A stretch of DNA of 64,000 bases from Promicromonospora iranensis (GCF_028994775.1 NZ_JAJQMN010000001.1:1-64000), one strand, 5' to 3'. Counted from the first letter of the stretch, positions 40,112-50,828 are shown. Numbers and translations are program-made. The notes: generated by a model not told the origin, from the letters alone.

Positions 40112-42451
40112 TCAGACCGGCAGCTGCGGCCGCTCCACCGGCTTGGTGCCGGTGATGCGGTGTACGTCGAACACGCCCTCCACCTTCCGGACGGCCGCGA
40201 GGACCGTCGCGAGGTGGGCGGGCTCAGCCATCTCGAAGATGAACCGCGAGACCGCCAGCCGGTCGTCCGACGTCGAGACGAACGCCGACAGGATGTTCAC
40301 GTGGTTCTCGGACAGCACGCGCGTCACGTCCGACAGGAGCCGTGACCGGTCGAGCGCCTCGACCTGGATCTGGACCAGGAACATCGTGTTGGCGCCCTGT
40401 GTCCACTCGACCTCGACCAGGCGTTCCGGCTGCTTGCGGAGCCCGTCCAGGTTCACGCAGTCCGTGCGGTGCACGCTGACGCCCTGGCCGCGGGTGACGA
40501 AGCCGACGATCTCGTCGCCCGGCACCGGCGTGCAGCACTTGGCGAGCTTGACCCACACGTCGGAGGAGTCGGAGCCCTTGAGCATGACGCCCGGGTCGCC
40601 CGAGCGCACACGCCGCGCGGTGAGCCCGCCGGGGCGGGTCGCCTCGGCGACGTCCTCCTCCGCGCCGTCCGCACCACCGAGCGCCTTGACCAGCTTGTCC
40701 ACCACGTGGGCAGACGAGATCTGGCCCTCGCCGACGGCCGCGTACAGCGCCGACACGTCCTGGTAGTTCATCTCGTTCGCGACCCCGACGAGGGTCTCGT
40801 GCGACATGAGGCGCTGGATCGGCAGGCCCTGCTTGCGCATGGACTTGGCTATCGAGTCCTTGCCGGTCTCGACGGCCTCCTCGCGGCGCTCCTTGGTGAA
40901 CCACTGGCGGATCTTGTTCCGCGCCCGCGGCGACTTGACGAACCCGAGCCAGTCGCGGCTCGGCCCCGCCGTCTCCGACTTCGAGGTGAGGATGTCGACG
41001 ACGTCGCCGTTCTCGAGCGGCGAGTCGAGCGGCACCAGGCGGCCGTTCACGCGGGCGCCCATGGTGCGGTGCCCGACCTCGGTATGCACCGCATACGCGA
41101 AGTCGACGGGCGTCGCGCCGCCCGGCAGCGCCATCGCCATACCCTTCGGCGTGAAGACGTAGACCTCGTCGCCGCCGATCTCGAACCGCAGCGAGTCGAG
41201 GAACTCCGCCGGGTCCGCGGTCTCACGCTGCCAGTCCACGAGCTGGCGCAGCCAGGCCATGTCCTGGTTCTTCGGGTCGTTGGCGCCGCCGCCCGCCGGC
41301 GTCTTCTCCTTGTACTTCCAGTGCGCCGCGACACCGTACTCGGCGCGGCGGTGCATGTCGTGCGTGCGGATCTGGATCTCCACGGGCTTGCCGCCCGGGC
41401 CGATCACCGTCGTGTGCAGCGACTGGTACATGTTGAACTTCGGCATCGCGATGTAGTCCTTGAACCGGCCGGGGACCGGGTTCCACCGCGCGTGCATGGC
41501 GCCGAGCGCCGCGTAGCAGTCACGCACCGTGTCCACCAGGACACGCGTGCCGACGAGGTCGTAGATCTCCGCGAAGTCGTGACCGCGCACGATCATCTTC
41601 TGGTAGATCGAGTAGTAGTGCTTCGGCCGGCCCGTCACCGTCGCCTTGATCTTGGCGCTGCGCAGGTCGGACTCGATCTGGCCCCGCACCACGCCGAGAT
41701 ACTCCTCGCGCGCGGGGGCCCGCTCTGCCACGAGATGCACGATCTCGTCGTACACCTTGGGGTACAGGGCCTGGAAGGACAGGTCCTCCAGCTCCCACTT
41801 GATGGTGTTCATGCCGAGCCGGTGGGCCAGGGGCGCGTAGATCTCAACGGTCTCGCGCGCCTTGCGCTCCGCCGACTTGGACGGCACGTACTTCCAGGTG
41901 CGGGCGTTGTGCAGGCGGTCGGCCAGCTTGATGACCAGCACGCGGATGTCCTTGGCCATCGCCACGACCATCTTGCGCACGGTCTCGGCCTGGGCCGCGT
42001 CGCCGTACTTCACCTTGTCGAGCTTGGTGACGCCGTCCACCAGCAGCGCGACGTCGTCGCCGAACTCGGCGCGCAGCGTGTCCAGCGCGTAGTCGGTGTC
42101 CTCGACCGTGTCGTGCAGCAGGGCGGCCGCGATCGTCGTGCCCTCGAAGCCGAGCTCGGCGAGGATCGTCGAGACGGCGACAGGGTGCGTGATGTACGGG
42201 TCGCCGCTCTTGCGCATCTGCCCGCGGTGGGCCTTCTCCGCGACGACGTAGGCGCGTTCGATCAGCGCCACGTCGGCCTTGGGGTGGTTGCTGCGGATCG
42301 CCTGCAGCAGCGGCTCGATCGCGGCGGACGAGCCGCCGCTCATGCTGCGTACACCGAGGCGCACCAGCCGGTTCCGCATCCGGTTGCCACCGGGCGGCGT
42401 CGGCGGATTCTTCTCGGGCACCGGAGCGCGTGACACCGTGTTCTCAGCCAT
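40112..42451 (-). CDS. rel: Bifunctional (p)ppGpp synthetase/hydrolase
   Basis: 779 residues, the long RSH form. HD hydrolase domain with LLHDTVED (H113-D114) and the downstream [14 protein letters not shown]; synthetase domain with [13 protein letters not shown] and [17 protein letters not shown] domain ([31 protein letters not shown]); zinc-finger/helical region with [16 protein letters not shown]-terminal ACT domain ([21 protein letters not shown]). It makes and degrades the stringent-response alarmone on ribosomes carrying uncharged tRNA. It converges with the ligase gene and lies 75 bases after apt, the classical secDF-apt-rel order. Confidence 0.97.
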   Translation of the reverse strand: MAENTVSRAPVPEKNPPTPPGGNRMRNRLVRLGVRSMSGGSSAAIEPLLQAIRSNHPKADVALIERAYVVAEKAHRGQMRKSGDPYITHPVAVSTILAELGFEGTTIAAALLHDTVEDTDYALDTLRAEFGDDVALLVDGVTKLDKVKYGDAAQAETVRKMVVAMAKDIRVLVIKLADRLHNARTWKYVPSKSAERKARETVEIYAPLAHRLGMNTIKWELEDLSFQALYPKVYDEIVHLVAERAPAREEYLGVVRGQIESDLRSAKIKATVTGRPKHYYSIYQKMIVRGHDFAEIYDLVGTRVLVDTVRDCYAALGAMHARWNPVPGRFKDYIAMPKFNMYQSLHTTVIGPGGKPVEIQIRTHDMHRRAEYGVAAHWKYKEKTPAGGGANDPKNQDMAWLRQLVDWQRETADPAEFLDSLRFEIGGDEVYVFTPKGMAMALPGGATPVDFAYAVHTEVGHRTMGARVNGRLVPLDSPLENGDVVDILTSKSETAGPSRDWLGFVKSPRARNKIRQWFTKERREEAVETGKDSIAKSMRKQGLPIQRLMSHETLVGVANEMNYQDVSALYAAVGEGQISSAHVVDKLVKALGGADGAEEDVAEATRPGGLTARRVRSGDPGVMLKGSDSSDVWVKLAKCCTPVPGDEIVGFVTRGQGVSVHRTDCVNLDGLRKQPERLVEVEWTQGANTMFLVQIQVEALDRSRLLSDVTRVLSENHVNILSAFVSTSDDRLAVSRFIFEMAEPAHLATVLAAVRKVEGVFDVHRITGTKPVERPQLPV

Positions 42452-42526
42452 GTACGCGCCTCCTTCCCCGGGTAGTACCCGGAGTCGCCAGTCTAGCCCT
42501 GGACCTCTATTCCCCGTACGTACGGC

Positions 42527-43111
42527 TCAGTCGCCGGACGACGTGCCTACCCGCAGGAGAGTATCGACGTTGTGGCCCTGAAGCCTGTCCCGGCCGTGGA
42601 GTGCCTCCAGCTCGAGCAGGAACGCCAGCCCGGCCACCACTCCCCCGCACTGCTCCACCAGCTGTGCGGCGGCCGCCGCGGTACCACCCGTGGCGAGAAC
42701 GTCGTCGATGATCAGAACACGCGCACCAGGCGTAAGTGTTCCCGAGCGCAGCTCGATGGCCGCCGAGCCGTACTCCAGGTCGTACGACACGCTCTCGGTG
42801 GGCGGCGGGAGCTTGCCCGCCTTCCGCAGGGGCAGGAACCCCAGGCCGAGCGCGTGGGCGACGGGCGTGCCGAGCAGGAAGCCACGCGCCTCCATGCCGG
42901 CGACCACGTCCACGCCGTCCGCCAGGGCCAACCGGGTGAACGCCTCGATCACGTCGGCCAGCCCTTCGGCGTCGGCCAGGAGCGGGGTGATGTCCTTGAA
43001 GAGGATGCCCGGGGAGGGAAAGTCAGGGACGTCCACGATCAGGTCGCGAACGCGCGTCGCCCTCTCCGGCAACAAGCCGGAGAGGGCGACGTCGGTCAGG
43101 TCGTCTGCCAC
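42527..43111 (-). CDS. apt: Adenine phosphoribosyltransferase
   Basis: 194 residues. PRPP-binding motif VLIIDDVLATGGTA, the N-terminal VPDFPSPGILFKDITPLL and VAGMEARGFLLGTPVA hood region identify APRT, which makes AMP from adenine and PRPP. GTG at 43111 is chosen; TAGGCT 7 bases upstream, which partly overlaps the secF stop codon, could be an internal leaderless promoter. It sits between secF (10-base gap) and rel. Confidence 0.94.
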   Translation of the reverse strand: MADDLTDVALSGLLPERATRVRDLIVDVPDFPSPGILFKDITPLLADAEGLADVIEAFTRLALADGVDVVAGMEARGFLLGTPVAHALGLGFLPLRKAGKLPPPTESVSYDLEYGSAAIELRSGTLTPGARVLIIDDVLATGGTAAAAAQLVEQCGGVVAGLAFLLELEALHGRDRLQGHNVDTLLRVGTSSGD

Positions 43112-43118
43112 GAAGCGG

Positions 43119-43124
43119 AGCCTA
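43119..43124 (-). promoter_or_regulatory. Possible internal -10 box for apt
   Basis: TAGGCT on the minus strand includes the secF stop codon and ends 7 bases before the apt GTG; there is no ribosome binding site in the 10-base gap. Confidence 0.4.
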
Positions 43125-44213
43125 CCGGCGACGCTTGGGCTGAGCGGTATGTCCCCGGTGATGTCCGGGAACGAGCTGCGCGGAGCCGGACGCCGCGGCG
43201 GCCAGCACGCTCTCGTCGACGCCCTCGGCCGCGAGGCCCGCACGCAGGTCCATGACCTTCTTGGTGTGCGCGGCGATCTTGGGCTCGCCCTCGCGCAGCG
43301 CCACGTCGAGCGGCGTGGCCAGGAAGATGGACGACGTCGCGCCCACCGCGATGCCGACGAACAGCGACAGCGAGATGTCCTTCAGCGTGCCGGCCCCCAG
43401 GAGGAAACCACCCACGAAGAGGATGCCCGCGACCGGCAGCAGCGCCACCACCGACGTGTTGATGGACCGGACCAGCGTCTGGTTCACCGCGAGGTTCGCC
43501 CGCTCGGCGTAGGTGCTACGGGTCTGCTCGGTCAGGGCGACCGTGTTCTCGCGGACCTTGTCGAAGACGACCATCTTGTCGTAGAGCGAGAAGCCCAGGA
43601 TGGTCAGGAAGCCGATGATCGTCGACGGCGTGACCTCCCAGCCGATCAGGGCGTACACGCCCGCGGAGACCAGCACGTCCGCGAGCATGGCCACGATCGC
43701 AGCCACCGACATGCGCCAGGCCCGGAAGTAGATGGCCATGAAGAGAGCCGCGGCGACGATGAACGTCACGGTGCCCCACAGGGCCCGCATGCTCACCGAC
43801 TGGCCCCAGGTCGGGCCGATGAAGTTCGTCGTGACTTCCGACGCCTGCACGCCGTACGCCTGCGCGAGGCCGTCCTGGAGCTGGTTGGTCTGGTCGTTGT
43901 CCAGCTCCGAGACCTGCACCCGGACACCGTCCGTACCCACCCGGCTCACGTGCGGTTCCTGGCCGGGGGCCACCTCCGCGACGGCGTCGAGAGCGATGTC
44001 CTCGTCGGTGCTGGACACGCCCGAGACGGTGAACTCGGAACCACCACGGAAGTCGATACCGAGGTTGAGGCCCTGGAAAACGAGCACCAGGATCGACGCA
44101 GCCGAGAAGAGGCCGACGATCGAGAACCAGAGACCCCTCTTCTGGACGATCGGGTAGGACCGTCGCCCCGTGTAGAGGTCGTTGCCCCACTGGGCGAAGC
44201 CGCCGCGAGCCAT
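43122..44213 (-). CDS. secF: Protein translocase subunit SecF
   Basis: 363 residues, six membrane helices: helix 1 IVGLFSAASILVLVFQGLNLGIDFRGG with the conserved DFRGGSEF turn, a large outside domain (about 55-140), then five helices ending near IFLATPLDVAL. TILGFSLYDKMVVFDKVREN is the SecD/SecF channel motif. Works with SecD to pull exported proteins out using the proton gradient. TGATG overlap with secD. Confidence 0.96.
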   Translation of the reverse strand: MARGGFAQWGNDLYTGRRSYPIVQKRGLWFSIVGLFSAASILVLVFQGLNLGIDFRGGSEFTVSGVSSTDEDIALDAVAEVAPGQEPHVSRVGTDGVRVQVSELDNDQTNQLQDGLAQAYGVQASEVTTNFIGPTWGQSVSMRALWGTVTFIVAAALFMAIYFRAWRMSVAAIVAMLADVLVSAGVYALIGWEVTPSTIIGFLTILGFSLYDKMVVFDKVRENTVALTEQTRSTYAERANLAVNQTLVRSINTSVVALLPVAGILFVGGFLLGAGTLKDISLSLFVGIAVGATSSIFLATPLDVALREGEPKIAAHTKKVMDLRAGLAAEGVDESVLAAAASGSAQLVPGHHRGHTAQPKRRR

Positions 44214-46069
44214 CAGTGCTTCTCCTCGTTCTGAGCCGCTTCGGCGGCAGCCTTGCGCTCGGCGGCACGCCGCTCCGCGATAGTCATCCTGCGGCCGTCC
44301 TCGGCGACGCGCGGCGCGTTGCTCACGGACTGTGCCGAGACCAGCTCACGCTCCCGGTCGGGCGCGTCGGCGACGGGGGCATCGGCGACCTCGGCCGTCG
44401 AGCCCGAGAACCGCCCGGCGCCCCGGTACCGCGGTGCGACGTCGAGACGGTCGGGCGAGAGGCCCGACCACTTGTGCCCGTCGCGGAAGAACGGCACCTT
44501 GGCCAGGAGCTCCATGACCGGGTGGGTGAACCAGATGACCACCATGACGTCGATGATCGTGGTCAGACCGAGGGTGAACGCGAAGCCGCGCACCCCGCCG
44601 ACGGTCATGAAGTACAGGATCACCGCGGAGAGCAGGTTCACTGCCTTGGCCGCGTAGATGGTGCGGCGAGCTCGGAGCCAGCCACGCTGGACGGCAAGCC
44701 GGAGCGTGCGCCCGTCACGTAGCTCGTCCCGAATACGTTCGAAGTACACTATGAACGAGTCCGCGGTGAAGCCGATGGCCACGATCAGACCGGCGATACC
44801 CGGCAGGGACAGGCGGTAGCCCATCCCCCAGCTCAGGAGCGCGATCACCACATAGGTCATCGCCCCTGCCACGATCAGCGACATGACGGTCAGCAGACCG
44901 AGGGTGCGGTACTGGAACATCGAGTAGACGACGACCAGTGCCAGGCCGATGAGGCCGGCGAACAGACCGCGCTGCAGCTGCTCGGAACCGAGCGTCGCCG
45001 AGATCTGGTTCTGACCCTCCACCTCGAAGGTCAGCGGCAGCGAGCCGAAGCTCAGCTGGTTGGCCAGCGTCGCCGCCGAGTCCCTGGTGAACGAGCCGGA
45101 GATGCTGGCCTGTCCGTTCGTGATCGGCTGGTTGCTGCTCGGTGCCGACACGATCAGGCCGTCCAGCACGATGGCGAACTGGTTGCGCGGCGGCTCGAGC
45201 GGCGTCAGGCGCTCGGTGGTCTCGCGGAACTTCGTCGTGCCCTCGGAGTTGAAGTCGAGGCTGACGCCCCAGGTGTTGGAGACGCTGCCGTTCGCGCCCG
45301 GGATCAGACCGGACGTGGCGGAGGTCAGGTCGGTGCCGTCCACCTCGACGGGACCGAGGATGTACTTGGCCGAACCGACCTGGTCACACGTGACGAGCAG
45401 CAGGTTCGGGTTGTCGCCGCCACCGCCCTCGCGGTTCTTCGGGTCGGTGCAGTCGAGCGCGTCGAACGCCGCCTGGACCGACGGCGTGATCTGCGCCAGG
45501 TCGGACGGGTCGGTCGCCGACTCGATCGCCTCCTCCTGCTCGGCGATCTCCTTCTTCGTCGGCTGGTCGGCCGCGGCGCCGTCCTCGGCAGCCGCGTCGT
45601 CGGCAGCGTCGCCGGACGGGCTCGCCGAGGGCTGCGCCGTGGGGATCGGGTTGCCGATCGTGAGGACCGGGCGGAACTTCATCTGCGCGGCCTGGGAGAT
45701 CAGCGCGACGGTCTCGTCGTCCACCTCGCCGGGGATCTCGACCACGATCTGGTTGTCGCCCTGGCTCGCGATCTCGGCCTCGGTGACGCCGTTGGCGTCC
45801 ACCCGCTGCCGGATGACACCGATGGCCTCTTCCATCGCCTCCGGGGTCACCTCGGACCCGTCGGAGGTGACGGCCTTCAGGATGACCTGGGTACCGCCCT
45901 GCAGGTCAAGAGCCAGGCCAGGGGCCAGGCTCGCTCCGTCAGGATTGTCGCTCGACTTACCGTCGAACTGCCAACCAGCCAGGAGGGCGCCGAAGGGCAG
46001 CAGGATCGTCAAGATCGTCAGGAGCACGATCGTGCGAACCGGCCGCGAGCGCCGGGTGTCAGTCGCCAA
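44213..46069 (-). CDS. secD: Protein translocase subunit SecD
   Basis: 618 residues. Helix 1 (TIVLLTILTILLPFGALLAG) precedes the conserved GLALDLQGGTQVILK and the P1 periplasmic-type domain with an Ala/Asp/Glu-rich insert (about 145-180). Five helices form the C-terminal translocon part, including GLIVAIGFTADSFIVYFERIRDELRDG. A cytosolic tail with RRAAERKAA-type repeats ends the protein. The likely start is TTG at 46069; no ATG/GTG with a better ribosome site fits. Partner of SecF and YajC. Confidence 0.95.
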   Translation of the reverse strand: MATDTRRSRPVRTIVLLTILTILLPFGALLAGWQFDGKSSDNPDGASLAPGLALDLQGGTQVILKAVTSDGSEVTPEAMEEAIGVIRQRVDANGVTEAEIASQGDNQIVVEIPGEVDDETVALISQAAQMKFRPVLTIGNPIPTAQPSASPSGDAADDAAAEDGAAADQPTKKEIAEQEEAIESATDPSDLAQITPSVQAAFDALDCTDPKNREGGGGDNPNLLLVTCDQVGSAKYILGPVEVDGTDLTSATSGLIPGANGSVSNTWGVSLDFNSEGTTKFRETTERLTPLEPPRNQFAIVLDGLIVSAPSSNQPITNGQASISGSFTRDSAATLANQLSFGSLPLTFEVEGQNQISATLGSEQLQRGLFAGLIGLALVVVYSMFQYRTLGLLTVMSLIVAGAMTYVVIALLSWGMGYRLSLPGIAGLIVAIGFTADSFIVYFERIRDELRDGRTLRLAVQRGWLRARRTIYAAKAVNLLSAVILYFMTVGGVRGFAFTLGLTTIIDVMVVIWFTHPVMELLAKVPFFRDGHKWSGLSPDRLDVAPRYRGAGRFSGSTAEVADAPVADAPDRERELVSAQSVSNAPRVAEDGRRMTIAERRAAERKAAAEAAQNEEKH

Positions 46070-46150
46070 CGTCTGTCTCTTCTCGTGTGCGCACCGGGGT
46101 ACGTCCGGTGCGGGTTCGGCGCCGCCCGGGGTTACCGGACGGCGCGGCCG

Positions 46151-46588
46151 TCACTTGCCGTCCGCGTCAGCGTCCCGCCGCTGCTGCTCCTGGTACTCGC
46201 GCTTGGCGGTGTCCAGGTCTGACAGGTCGTCGGGAACGTCCTTCGCGTCGGGGCTGATCGTACTTGCCGTTTCGCCCTCTGCTGTGACATCGGACTCATC
46301 GGACGCGTCGTCGAGGTCCGCGTCGTCGGCGACGGGCTCCTCGATCTTCTTGGAGATGGCGGCGCGGAGCCAGGTGGTGGGGCTGCCCGGGAAGGACTCG
46401 ATGGTCACCTGGTCGTTCGCGTCGTCGACGTCGAGAACGGTGCCGATCATGCCGGAGGCGGTCATGACCTTGGTCCCGACCGTGAGGTTGTTGCGGAACT
46501 CCGCGGCCTCGCGCTGCTGCTTGCGGGTGCGGGAGGACATGAAGAACATCACCACGAGGAGGATCGCGACGAGAATGAGCATTTCCAC
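46151..46588 (-). CDS. yajC: Preprotein translocase subunit YajC
   Basis: 145 residues: one N-terminal helix (MLILVAILLVVMFFM), the YajC signature SSRTRKQQREAAEFRNNLTVGTKV, MTASGMIGTVLDVDD, and a long acidic tail (ADDADLDDASDESD) typical of actinobacterial YajC. Start GTG 46588 has AGGGA upstream; ATG 46582 is the alternative. First gene of the yajC-secD-secF unit. Confidence 0.93.
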   Translation of the reverse strand: MEMLILVAILLVVMFFMSSRTRKQQREAAEFRNNLTVGTKVMTASGMIGTVLDVDDANDQVTIESFPGSPTTWLRAAISKKIEEPVADDADLDDASDESDVTAEGETASTISPDAKDVPDDLSDLDTAKREYQEQQRRDADADGK

Positions 46589-46727
46589 GGTAAGGGTCCC
46601 TGTTCGATTGCTGTGTCGGATGAGCCGCGCTCGCATGCGTCGCGCAAGTACGACGAGGATCCAACCCAGTGTAGTGCTCGGGGTCGAATCCTCGGGCGCC
46701 CCGGCGAGGGGCGCCACATGATCAACG

Positions 46728-47840
46728 TCAGGGCTCCAGCAAAGTTCCCGATCCCGGGCCCGGGCCGGGCGTCCAGGTTGCCGATCCGGGTGCCGGAGGG
46801 GGCGGGGTGAGCCCCAGGTGCTCCCACGCCGCGGGGGTGGCGACGCGCCCTCGGGGGGTGCGCCCGATCAGGCCCTCGCGCACGAGGTAGGGCTCCGCGA
46901 CGGTCTCGACCGTCTCGGCCTCCTCGCCCACGGTCATGGCCAGCGTGCTGAGCCCGACGGGTCCGCCACCGAACCTGGTGCACAGCGCGGTGAGCACCGC
47001 GCGGTCGAGGCGGTCCAGACCGATGGGGTCCACCTCGTAGACCTCGAGGGCGGACCGTGCGGCGTGCAGGTCGAGGCGTCCGTCGCCGCGGACCTGCGCC
47101 CAGTCGCGCACGCGGCGCAGCAGCCGGTTGGCGATGCGGGGGGTGCCGCGGGAGCGGCCGGCGATCTCGTGCGCGGCAGCGTGCTCCAGGTGCACGCCGA
47201 GCAGCCCGGAGGAGCGCAGGATCACGCGCTCCAGCTCCTCGGGCGAGTAGTAGTCCATGTGCCCGGTGAACCCGAAGCGGTCACGCAGCGGGGCGGGCAG
47301 CAGGCCGGAACGCGTGGTCGCGCCGACGACGGTGAACCGGGGCAGCGCCAGCGGGATCGCGGAGGCGCCGGCGCCCTTGCCGACGATGACGTCGACGCGG
47401 AAGTCCTCCATCGCGACGTAGAGCAGCTCCTCGGCGGGCCGGGCGAGGCGGTGGATCTCGTCGATGAACAGCACGTCCCCCTCCTCGAGCGAGGACAGGA
47501 CGGCGGCGAGGTCGCCGGCGTGCTGGATCGCCGGGCCGCTGGTGAGCCGCATGTGCGACTCCAGCTCGCCCGAGATGATCATGGCGAGGGTCGTCTTGCC
47601 GAGTCCGGGCGGGCCGGACAGGAGCACGTGGTCGGGCGGGTTGCCGCGCGCGATCGCCGCCTGGAGCACGAGCGAGAGCTGGTCGCGCACGACCCGCTGG
47701 CCGACGAAGTCGTCGAGCCGCTTGGGCCGGAGCGCCGCCTCGGCGGCGCGCTCGATCTCGTCGGCGCTCGGCGCGACGATGCGGTCCCGCTCGCCGGTCG
47801 AGCCCGTTCCGGTGGCCGAGCCTGTGGAGACCTCAGCCAC
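46728..47840 (-). CDS. ruvB: Holliday junction branch migration helicase RuvB
   Basis: 370 residues. [11 protein letters not shown] start, Walker [10 protein letters not shown] (about 76-84), Walker [30 protein letters not shown] sensor 1 and arginine finger region, and the C-terminal winged helix ([32 protein letters not shown]). A hexameric motor that, with RuvA, drives branch migration. The C-terminus is extended by a Pro/Gly-rich tail. Its ATG lies 8 bases inside the end of ruvA. Confidence 0.97.
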   Translation of the reverse strand: MAEVSTGSATGTGSTGERDRIVAPSADEIERAAEAALRPKRLDDFVGQRVVRDQLSLVLQAAIARGNPPDHVLLSGPPGLGKTTLAMIISGELESHMRLTSGPAIQHAGDLAAVLSSLEEGDVLFIDEIHRLARPAEELLYVAMEDFRVDVIVGKGAGASAIPLALPRFTVVGATTRSGLLPAPLRDRFGFTGHMDYYSPEELERVILRSSGLLGVHLEHAAAHEIAGRSRGTPRIANRLLRRVRDWAQVRGDGRLDLHAARSALEVYEVDPIGLDRLDRAVLTALCTRFGGGPVGLSTLAMTVGEEAETVETVAEPYLVREGLIGRTPRGRVATPAAWEHLGLTPPPPAPGSATWTPGPGPGSGTLLEP

Positions 47841-48468
47841 GGTGGCCTCCCAGCAGACGCAGCGCGGAACGGAGCGTGGCGGCGACCTCGTCGGCGGCTA
47901 TCGCGTCGGTCCCCGCCTCGGCGAGCACCTTCGCGACGGCGTCCTCGGCCTGCTTGGCGGGCCAGCCCAGGCCGGCGAGAGCCTCGACGACGCGCTCGGA
48001 GTGGTCGCCGACGTTCCCGGCGGGTCCTGCCGCGGAGCCGTCGACCGCGCCCGCGGCCGCCCCGGACGGCGGCCCGAGCCGGTCGGCCAGCTCCAGGACG
48101 ATGCGCTGGGCGCCCTTCTTGCCGATCCCCGGGACGCGGGTCAGCGCGGCGAGGTCCTCGCCCGCGACGGCGCGGCGCAGCGCGTCCGGCGTGTGCACCG
48201 CGAGCATCGCGAGCGCCAGGCGCGGCCCGACGCCGGAGACGGTCTGCACCACCTCGAACACGTCCCGCTCGTCGGGGTCCGCGAACCCGTACAGCGTCAT
48301 GGAGTCCTCACGGACCACCATGCTCGTCGCGACCCCAGCCGTCTCGCCGACGCGCAGCCCGGCCAGCGTCGTGGGCGTGGCGTGCACGAGGTAGCCGACA
48401 CCACCGACGTCGACCACCACACGGTCCAGGCTCACGTGGGCCACGGTTCCCGTCAGCGAGGCGATCAC
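47833..48468 (-). CDS. ruvA: Holliday junction binding protein RuvA
   Basis: 211 residues. Domain I OB fold ([23 protein letters not shown]), domain II helix-hairpin-helix pairs ([34 protein letters not shown]), a Gly/Ala-rich linker and domain III ([18 protein letters not shown]). GTG start with AGGAGG 5 bases upstream. A LexA box 60 bases upstream predicts DNA-damage induction of ruvAB. Confidence 0.96.
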   Translation of the reverse strand: MIASLTGTVAHVSLDRVVVDVGGVGYLVHATPTTLAGLRVGETAGVATSMVVREDSMTLYGFADPDERDVFEVVQTVSGVGPRLALAMLAVHTPDALRRAVAGEDLAALTRVPGIGKKGAQRIVLELADRLGPPSGAAAGAVDGSAAGPAGNVGDHSERVVEALAGLGWPAKQAEDAVAKVLAEAGTDAIAADEVAATLRSALRLLGGHRG

Positions 48469-48527
48469 GGGCTCCTCCTTCTCGGGTCCTGGATGAGGGC
48501 TCGGTGGTCCAGCTCGCCGAGACCCAC

Positions 48528-48543
48528 TCGAACGTTCGTGCGA
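48528..48543. promoter_or_regulatory. LexA (SOS) box upstream of ruvAB
   Basis: TCGAAC-GTTC-GTGCGA matches the SOS box TCGAAC-N4-GTTCGA with one change. On the minus strand a -10 candidate TAGGGT (48546-48551) lies just upstream, so LexA would cover the transcription start of ruvAB. Confidence 0.7.
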
Positions 48544-48628
48544 CGACCCTAACAAGTCCGGCCGCCCCGCTGCCCGTGCCACGCCGCCGATCACCGGTCG
48601 TGCGGCAGCGCCGACCGCCGCCGGGCGC

Positions 48629-49195
48629 TCAGCGGCGAGGGCGCTGCTTCGCCGCCTGTTCCGCGGCGGCCCAGGCGCGCTGCGCGGGGGTGAGCTCGTG
48701 CCGGTCTCCGCCCTGCAGGGCGCCGGAGGGCCGCCACAGGTGGCAGACAGCGAGGGCGAGCGCGTCGGCGGCGTCGGCGGGCCGCGGCGCCTCGTCGAGG
48801 TCGAGGATGCGCGTGATCATGGTCGTGACCTGCGCCTTGTCGGCGCGGCCCGATCCGGTCACCGCGGCCTTCACCTCCGACGGCGTGTGGAGGGCGACGG
48901 GCACGCCCCGGCGGGCCGCGGCCACCATGGCCAGGCCCGCCGCCTGGGCGGTCCCCATCACCGTGCCGACATTGTGCTGGGCGAACACCCGCTCGACCGC
49001 GACGACGTCGGGCACGTGCTCCTCGAGCCACGCATCCAGTCCCTCAGCGATCTTCAGCAGCCGCAGGTCGGTGGACAGGTCCGGTTCGGAGCGGATCACG
49101 CCGACCGCGACCATCCGTGCCCGCCGTCCGGGCAGGGAGTCGACCACACCGATTCCACACCTGGTCAGGCCGGGGTCGACCCCTAGAACGCGCAT
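48629..49195 (-). CDS. ruvC: Holliday junction resolvase RuvC
   Basis: 188 residues. [15 protein letters not shown] with catalytic D7, VVAVERVFA with the catalytic Glu, and the closing acidic [10 protein letters not shown] of the RNase H-like fold. Cuts Holliday junctions bound by RuvAB. It lies 85 bases before the LexA box of ruvAB, so it appears to be transcribed separately from the SOS promoter. Confidence 0.96.
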   Translation of the reverse strand: MRVLGVDPGLTRCGIGVVDSLPGRRARMVAVGVIRSEPDLSTDLRLLKIAEGLDAWLEEHVPDVVAVERVFAQHNVGTVMGTAQAAGLAMVAAARRGVPVALHTPSEVKAAVTGSGRADKAQVTTMITRILDLDEAPRPADAADALALAVCHLWRPSGALQGGDRHELTPAQRAWAAAEQAAKQRPRR

Positions 49196-49245
49196 GGCGT
49201 CAGGTTCTCATGGCGCCGGGCGAGGTCTTGACAGGCTCGACCAAC

Positions 49246-49279
49246 GGGTGCGGCCCGGCCTGCGCAGTGGGCCGGACCC
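49246..49279 (-). terminator. Terminator hairpin after yebC
   Basis: GGGT-g-CGGCCC (49246-49256) pairs with GGGCCG-g-ACCC (49269-49279), one G/G mismatch, 12-base loop. Confidence 0.6.
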
Positions 49280-49305
49280 GCAACGCGGTCAGACAAGCAG
49301 AGCCG

Positions 49306-50067
49306 TCACTCCTCTTCGTCGAGAGCGGCCATGACCTCGTCGCTCGCGTCGAAGTTCGCGTAGACGCTCTGCACGTCGTCGCTGTCCTCGAGCGAGTCGA
49401 TGAGGCGCATGATCTTGCGGGCGCCCTCGACGTCCACCTCGACCTGCATGGACGGGTGGAAGATCACGTCGGCGGAGTCGTACTCGATGCCGGCTTCCTG
49501 GATGGCCGTTCGCACGGACACCAGGTCGGTGGCCTCGGTCAGGACCTCGATGACCTCGCCCTGGTCCGTGACGTCCTCCGCGCCGGCGTCGAGCGCGGCG
49601 AGCATGACCTCGTCCTCGCCCACACCCTCGGTCTTCGGCACCACGATCAGGCCCTTGCGGGAGAACAGGTAGGAGACCGAGCCCGGGTCGGCGAGGTTGC
49701 CGCCGTTGCGGCTGAACGCCAGGCGCACCTCGGAGGCCGCGCGGTTCTTGTTGTCGGTGAGGCACTCCACCAGGACGGCGATGCCGTTGGTGCCGTAGCC
49801 CTCGTACATGATCGTCTGGTAGTCGACGGCGTCGGCGCCCTCGCCCGAGCCACGCTTCAGCGCGCGCTCGATGTTGTCGTTCGGCACGGACGACTTCTTC
49901 GCCTTCTGCACCGCGTCGAACAGCGTCGGGTTACCGGCGAGGTCGCCGCCGCCGGTACGAGCCGCGACCTCGATGTTCTTGATCAGCTTCGCGAAGAGCT
50001 TGCCGCGCTTGGCGTCGATCGCGGCCTTCTTGTGCTTGGTCGTGGCCCACTTGGAGTGACCTGACAT
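49306..50067 (-). CDS. YebC/PmpR-family protein (translation/transcription regulator)
   Basis: 253 residues. The start [23 protein letters not shown] is the family hallmark, followed by [18 protein letters not shown] and the acidic C-terminus DEEE. Members were described as DNA-binding regulators, and recently some were reported to help ribosomes through polyproline stretches. Located between pdxT and ruvC, the common actinobacterial order. Confidence 0.95.
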   Translation of the reverse strand: MSGHSKWATTKHKKAAIDAKRGKLFAKLIKNIEVAARTGGGDLAGNPTLFDAVQKAKKSSVPNDNIERALKRGSGEGADAVDYQTIMYEGYGTNGIAVLVECLTDNKNRAASEVRLAFSRNGGNLADPGSVSYLFSRKGLIVVPKTEGVGEDEVMLAALDAGAEDVTDQGEVIEVLTEATDLVSVRTAIQEAGIEYDSADVIFHPSMQVEVDVEGARKIMRLIDSLEDSDDVQSVYANFDASDEVMAALDEEE

Positions 50068-50135
50068 GCCTCTACCTGACTCCTTGCATTTCCGATGGCT
50101 CTAACAGTGGCGTCGAACGGTAGCGGGGAAACCGC

Positions 50136-50771
50136 TCAGCCGCCCGCAACCATGCCGACGAACAGCCCGTGCACACGCGTGTCCCCCGTGATCTCGGGGT
50201 GGAATGCGGTGGCGAGCAGCGGTCCCTGCCGTGCTGCGACGATCCTACCGGCGGCCGCCACAGGACGGCCCTGCGTATCCACAGCGGGGATCCGCGCCAG
50301 CACCTCGACGTCGCGCCCGGCCTCCTCGATCCAGGGGGCGCGGATGAACGCGGTGCGCACCGGGTCGCCGGACCCCGCGTCGGAGATGCCGACGAAGTCG
50401 AGGTCGGTCTCGAAGGAGTCGACCTGCCGCCCGAACGCGTTGCGCCGCACGACGACGTCCATCCCGCCCACCGTCTGCTGGTCGGCCGTGCCGTCGAGGA
50501 TCCGGTCGGCGAGCAGGATCATCCCGGCGCACGAGCCGTACACCGGCAGCCCCTCCTTGATCCGCGCCTGCAGCAGGTCGCGCAGCTCGAAGATGCGCAG
50601 CAGCTTGTCGATGGTCGTCGACTCCCCGCCGGGGATCACGAGCCCGTCGACGGCGGCCAGCTCGGCCGGACGCCGCACGGACACGGCACGCGCGCCCACG
50701 GACTCCAGGGCGGTCAGGTGCTCACGGACGTCGCCCTGCAGGGCGAGGACTCCGACGGTTGGTGCTGTCAC
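50136..50771 (-). CDS. pdxT: Pyridoxal 5'-phosphate synthase glutaminase subunit PdxT
   Basis: 211 residues, class I glutaminase. [23 protein letters not shown], nucleophile Cys in [10 protein letters not shown], and the catalytic His-Glu in AFHPEITGD. It supplies ammonia to PdxS for PLP synthesis. GTG start at 50771 with TAGGAT 8 bases upstream and no ribosome binding site. Unusually, pdxS is not next to it; the neighbour upstream is the surface-protein operon. Confidence 0.95.
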   Translation of the reverse strand: MTAPTVGVLALQGDVREHLTALESVGARAVSVRRPAELAAVDGLVIPGGESTTIDKLLRIFELRDLLQARIKEGLPVYGSCAGMILLADRILDGTADQQTVGGMDVVVRRNAFGRQVDSFETDLDFVGISDAGSGDPVRTAFIRAPWIEEAGRDVEVLARIPAVDTQGRPVAAAGRIVAARQGPLLATAFHPEITGDTRVHGLFVGMVAGG

Positions 50772-50779
50772 AGCATTCC

Positions 50780-50785
50780 ATCCTA
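50780..50785 (-). promoter_or_regulatory. -10 box of leaderless pdxT promoter
   Basis: TAGGAT on the minus strand, 8 bases before the GTG start. Confidence 0.5.
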
Positions 50786-50828
50786 TGCGCCACGGTCAGG
50801 GTCGACCGCCACGGGCCGGGGGCACCTG

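Noticed and set aside
40469-42433. Long plus-strand frame antisense to rel
   Set aside because: His/Arg/Val-rich shadow; rel domains on the other strand are complete.
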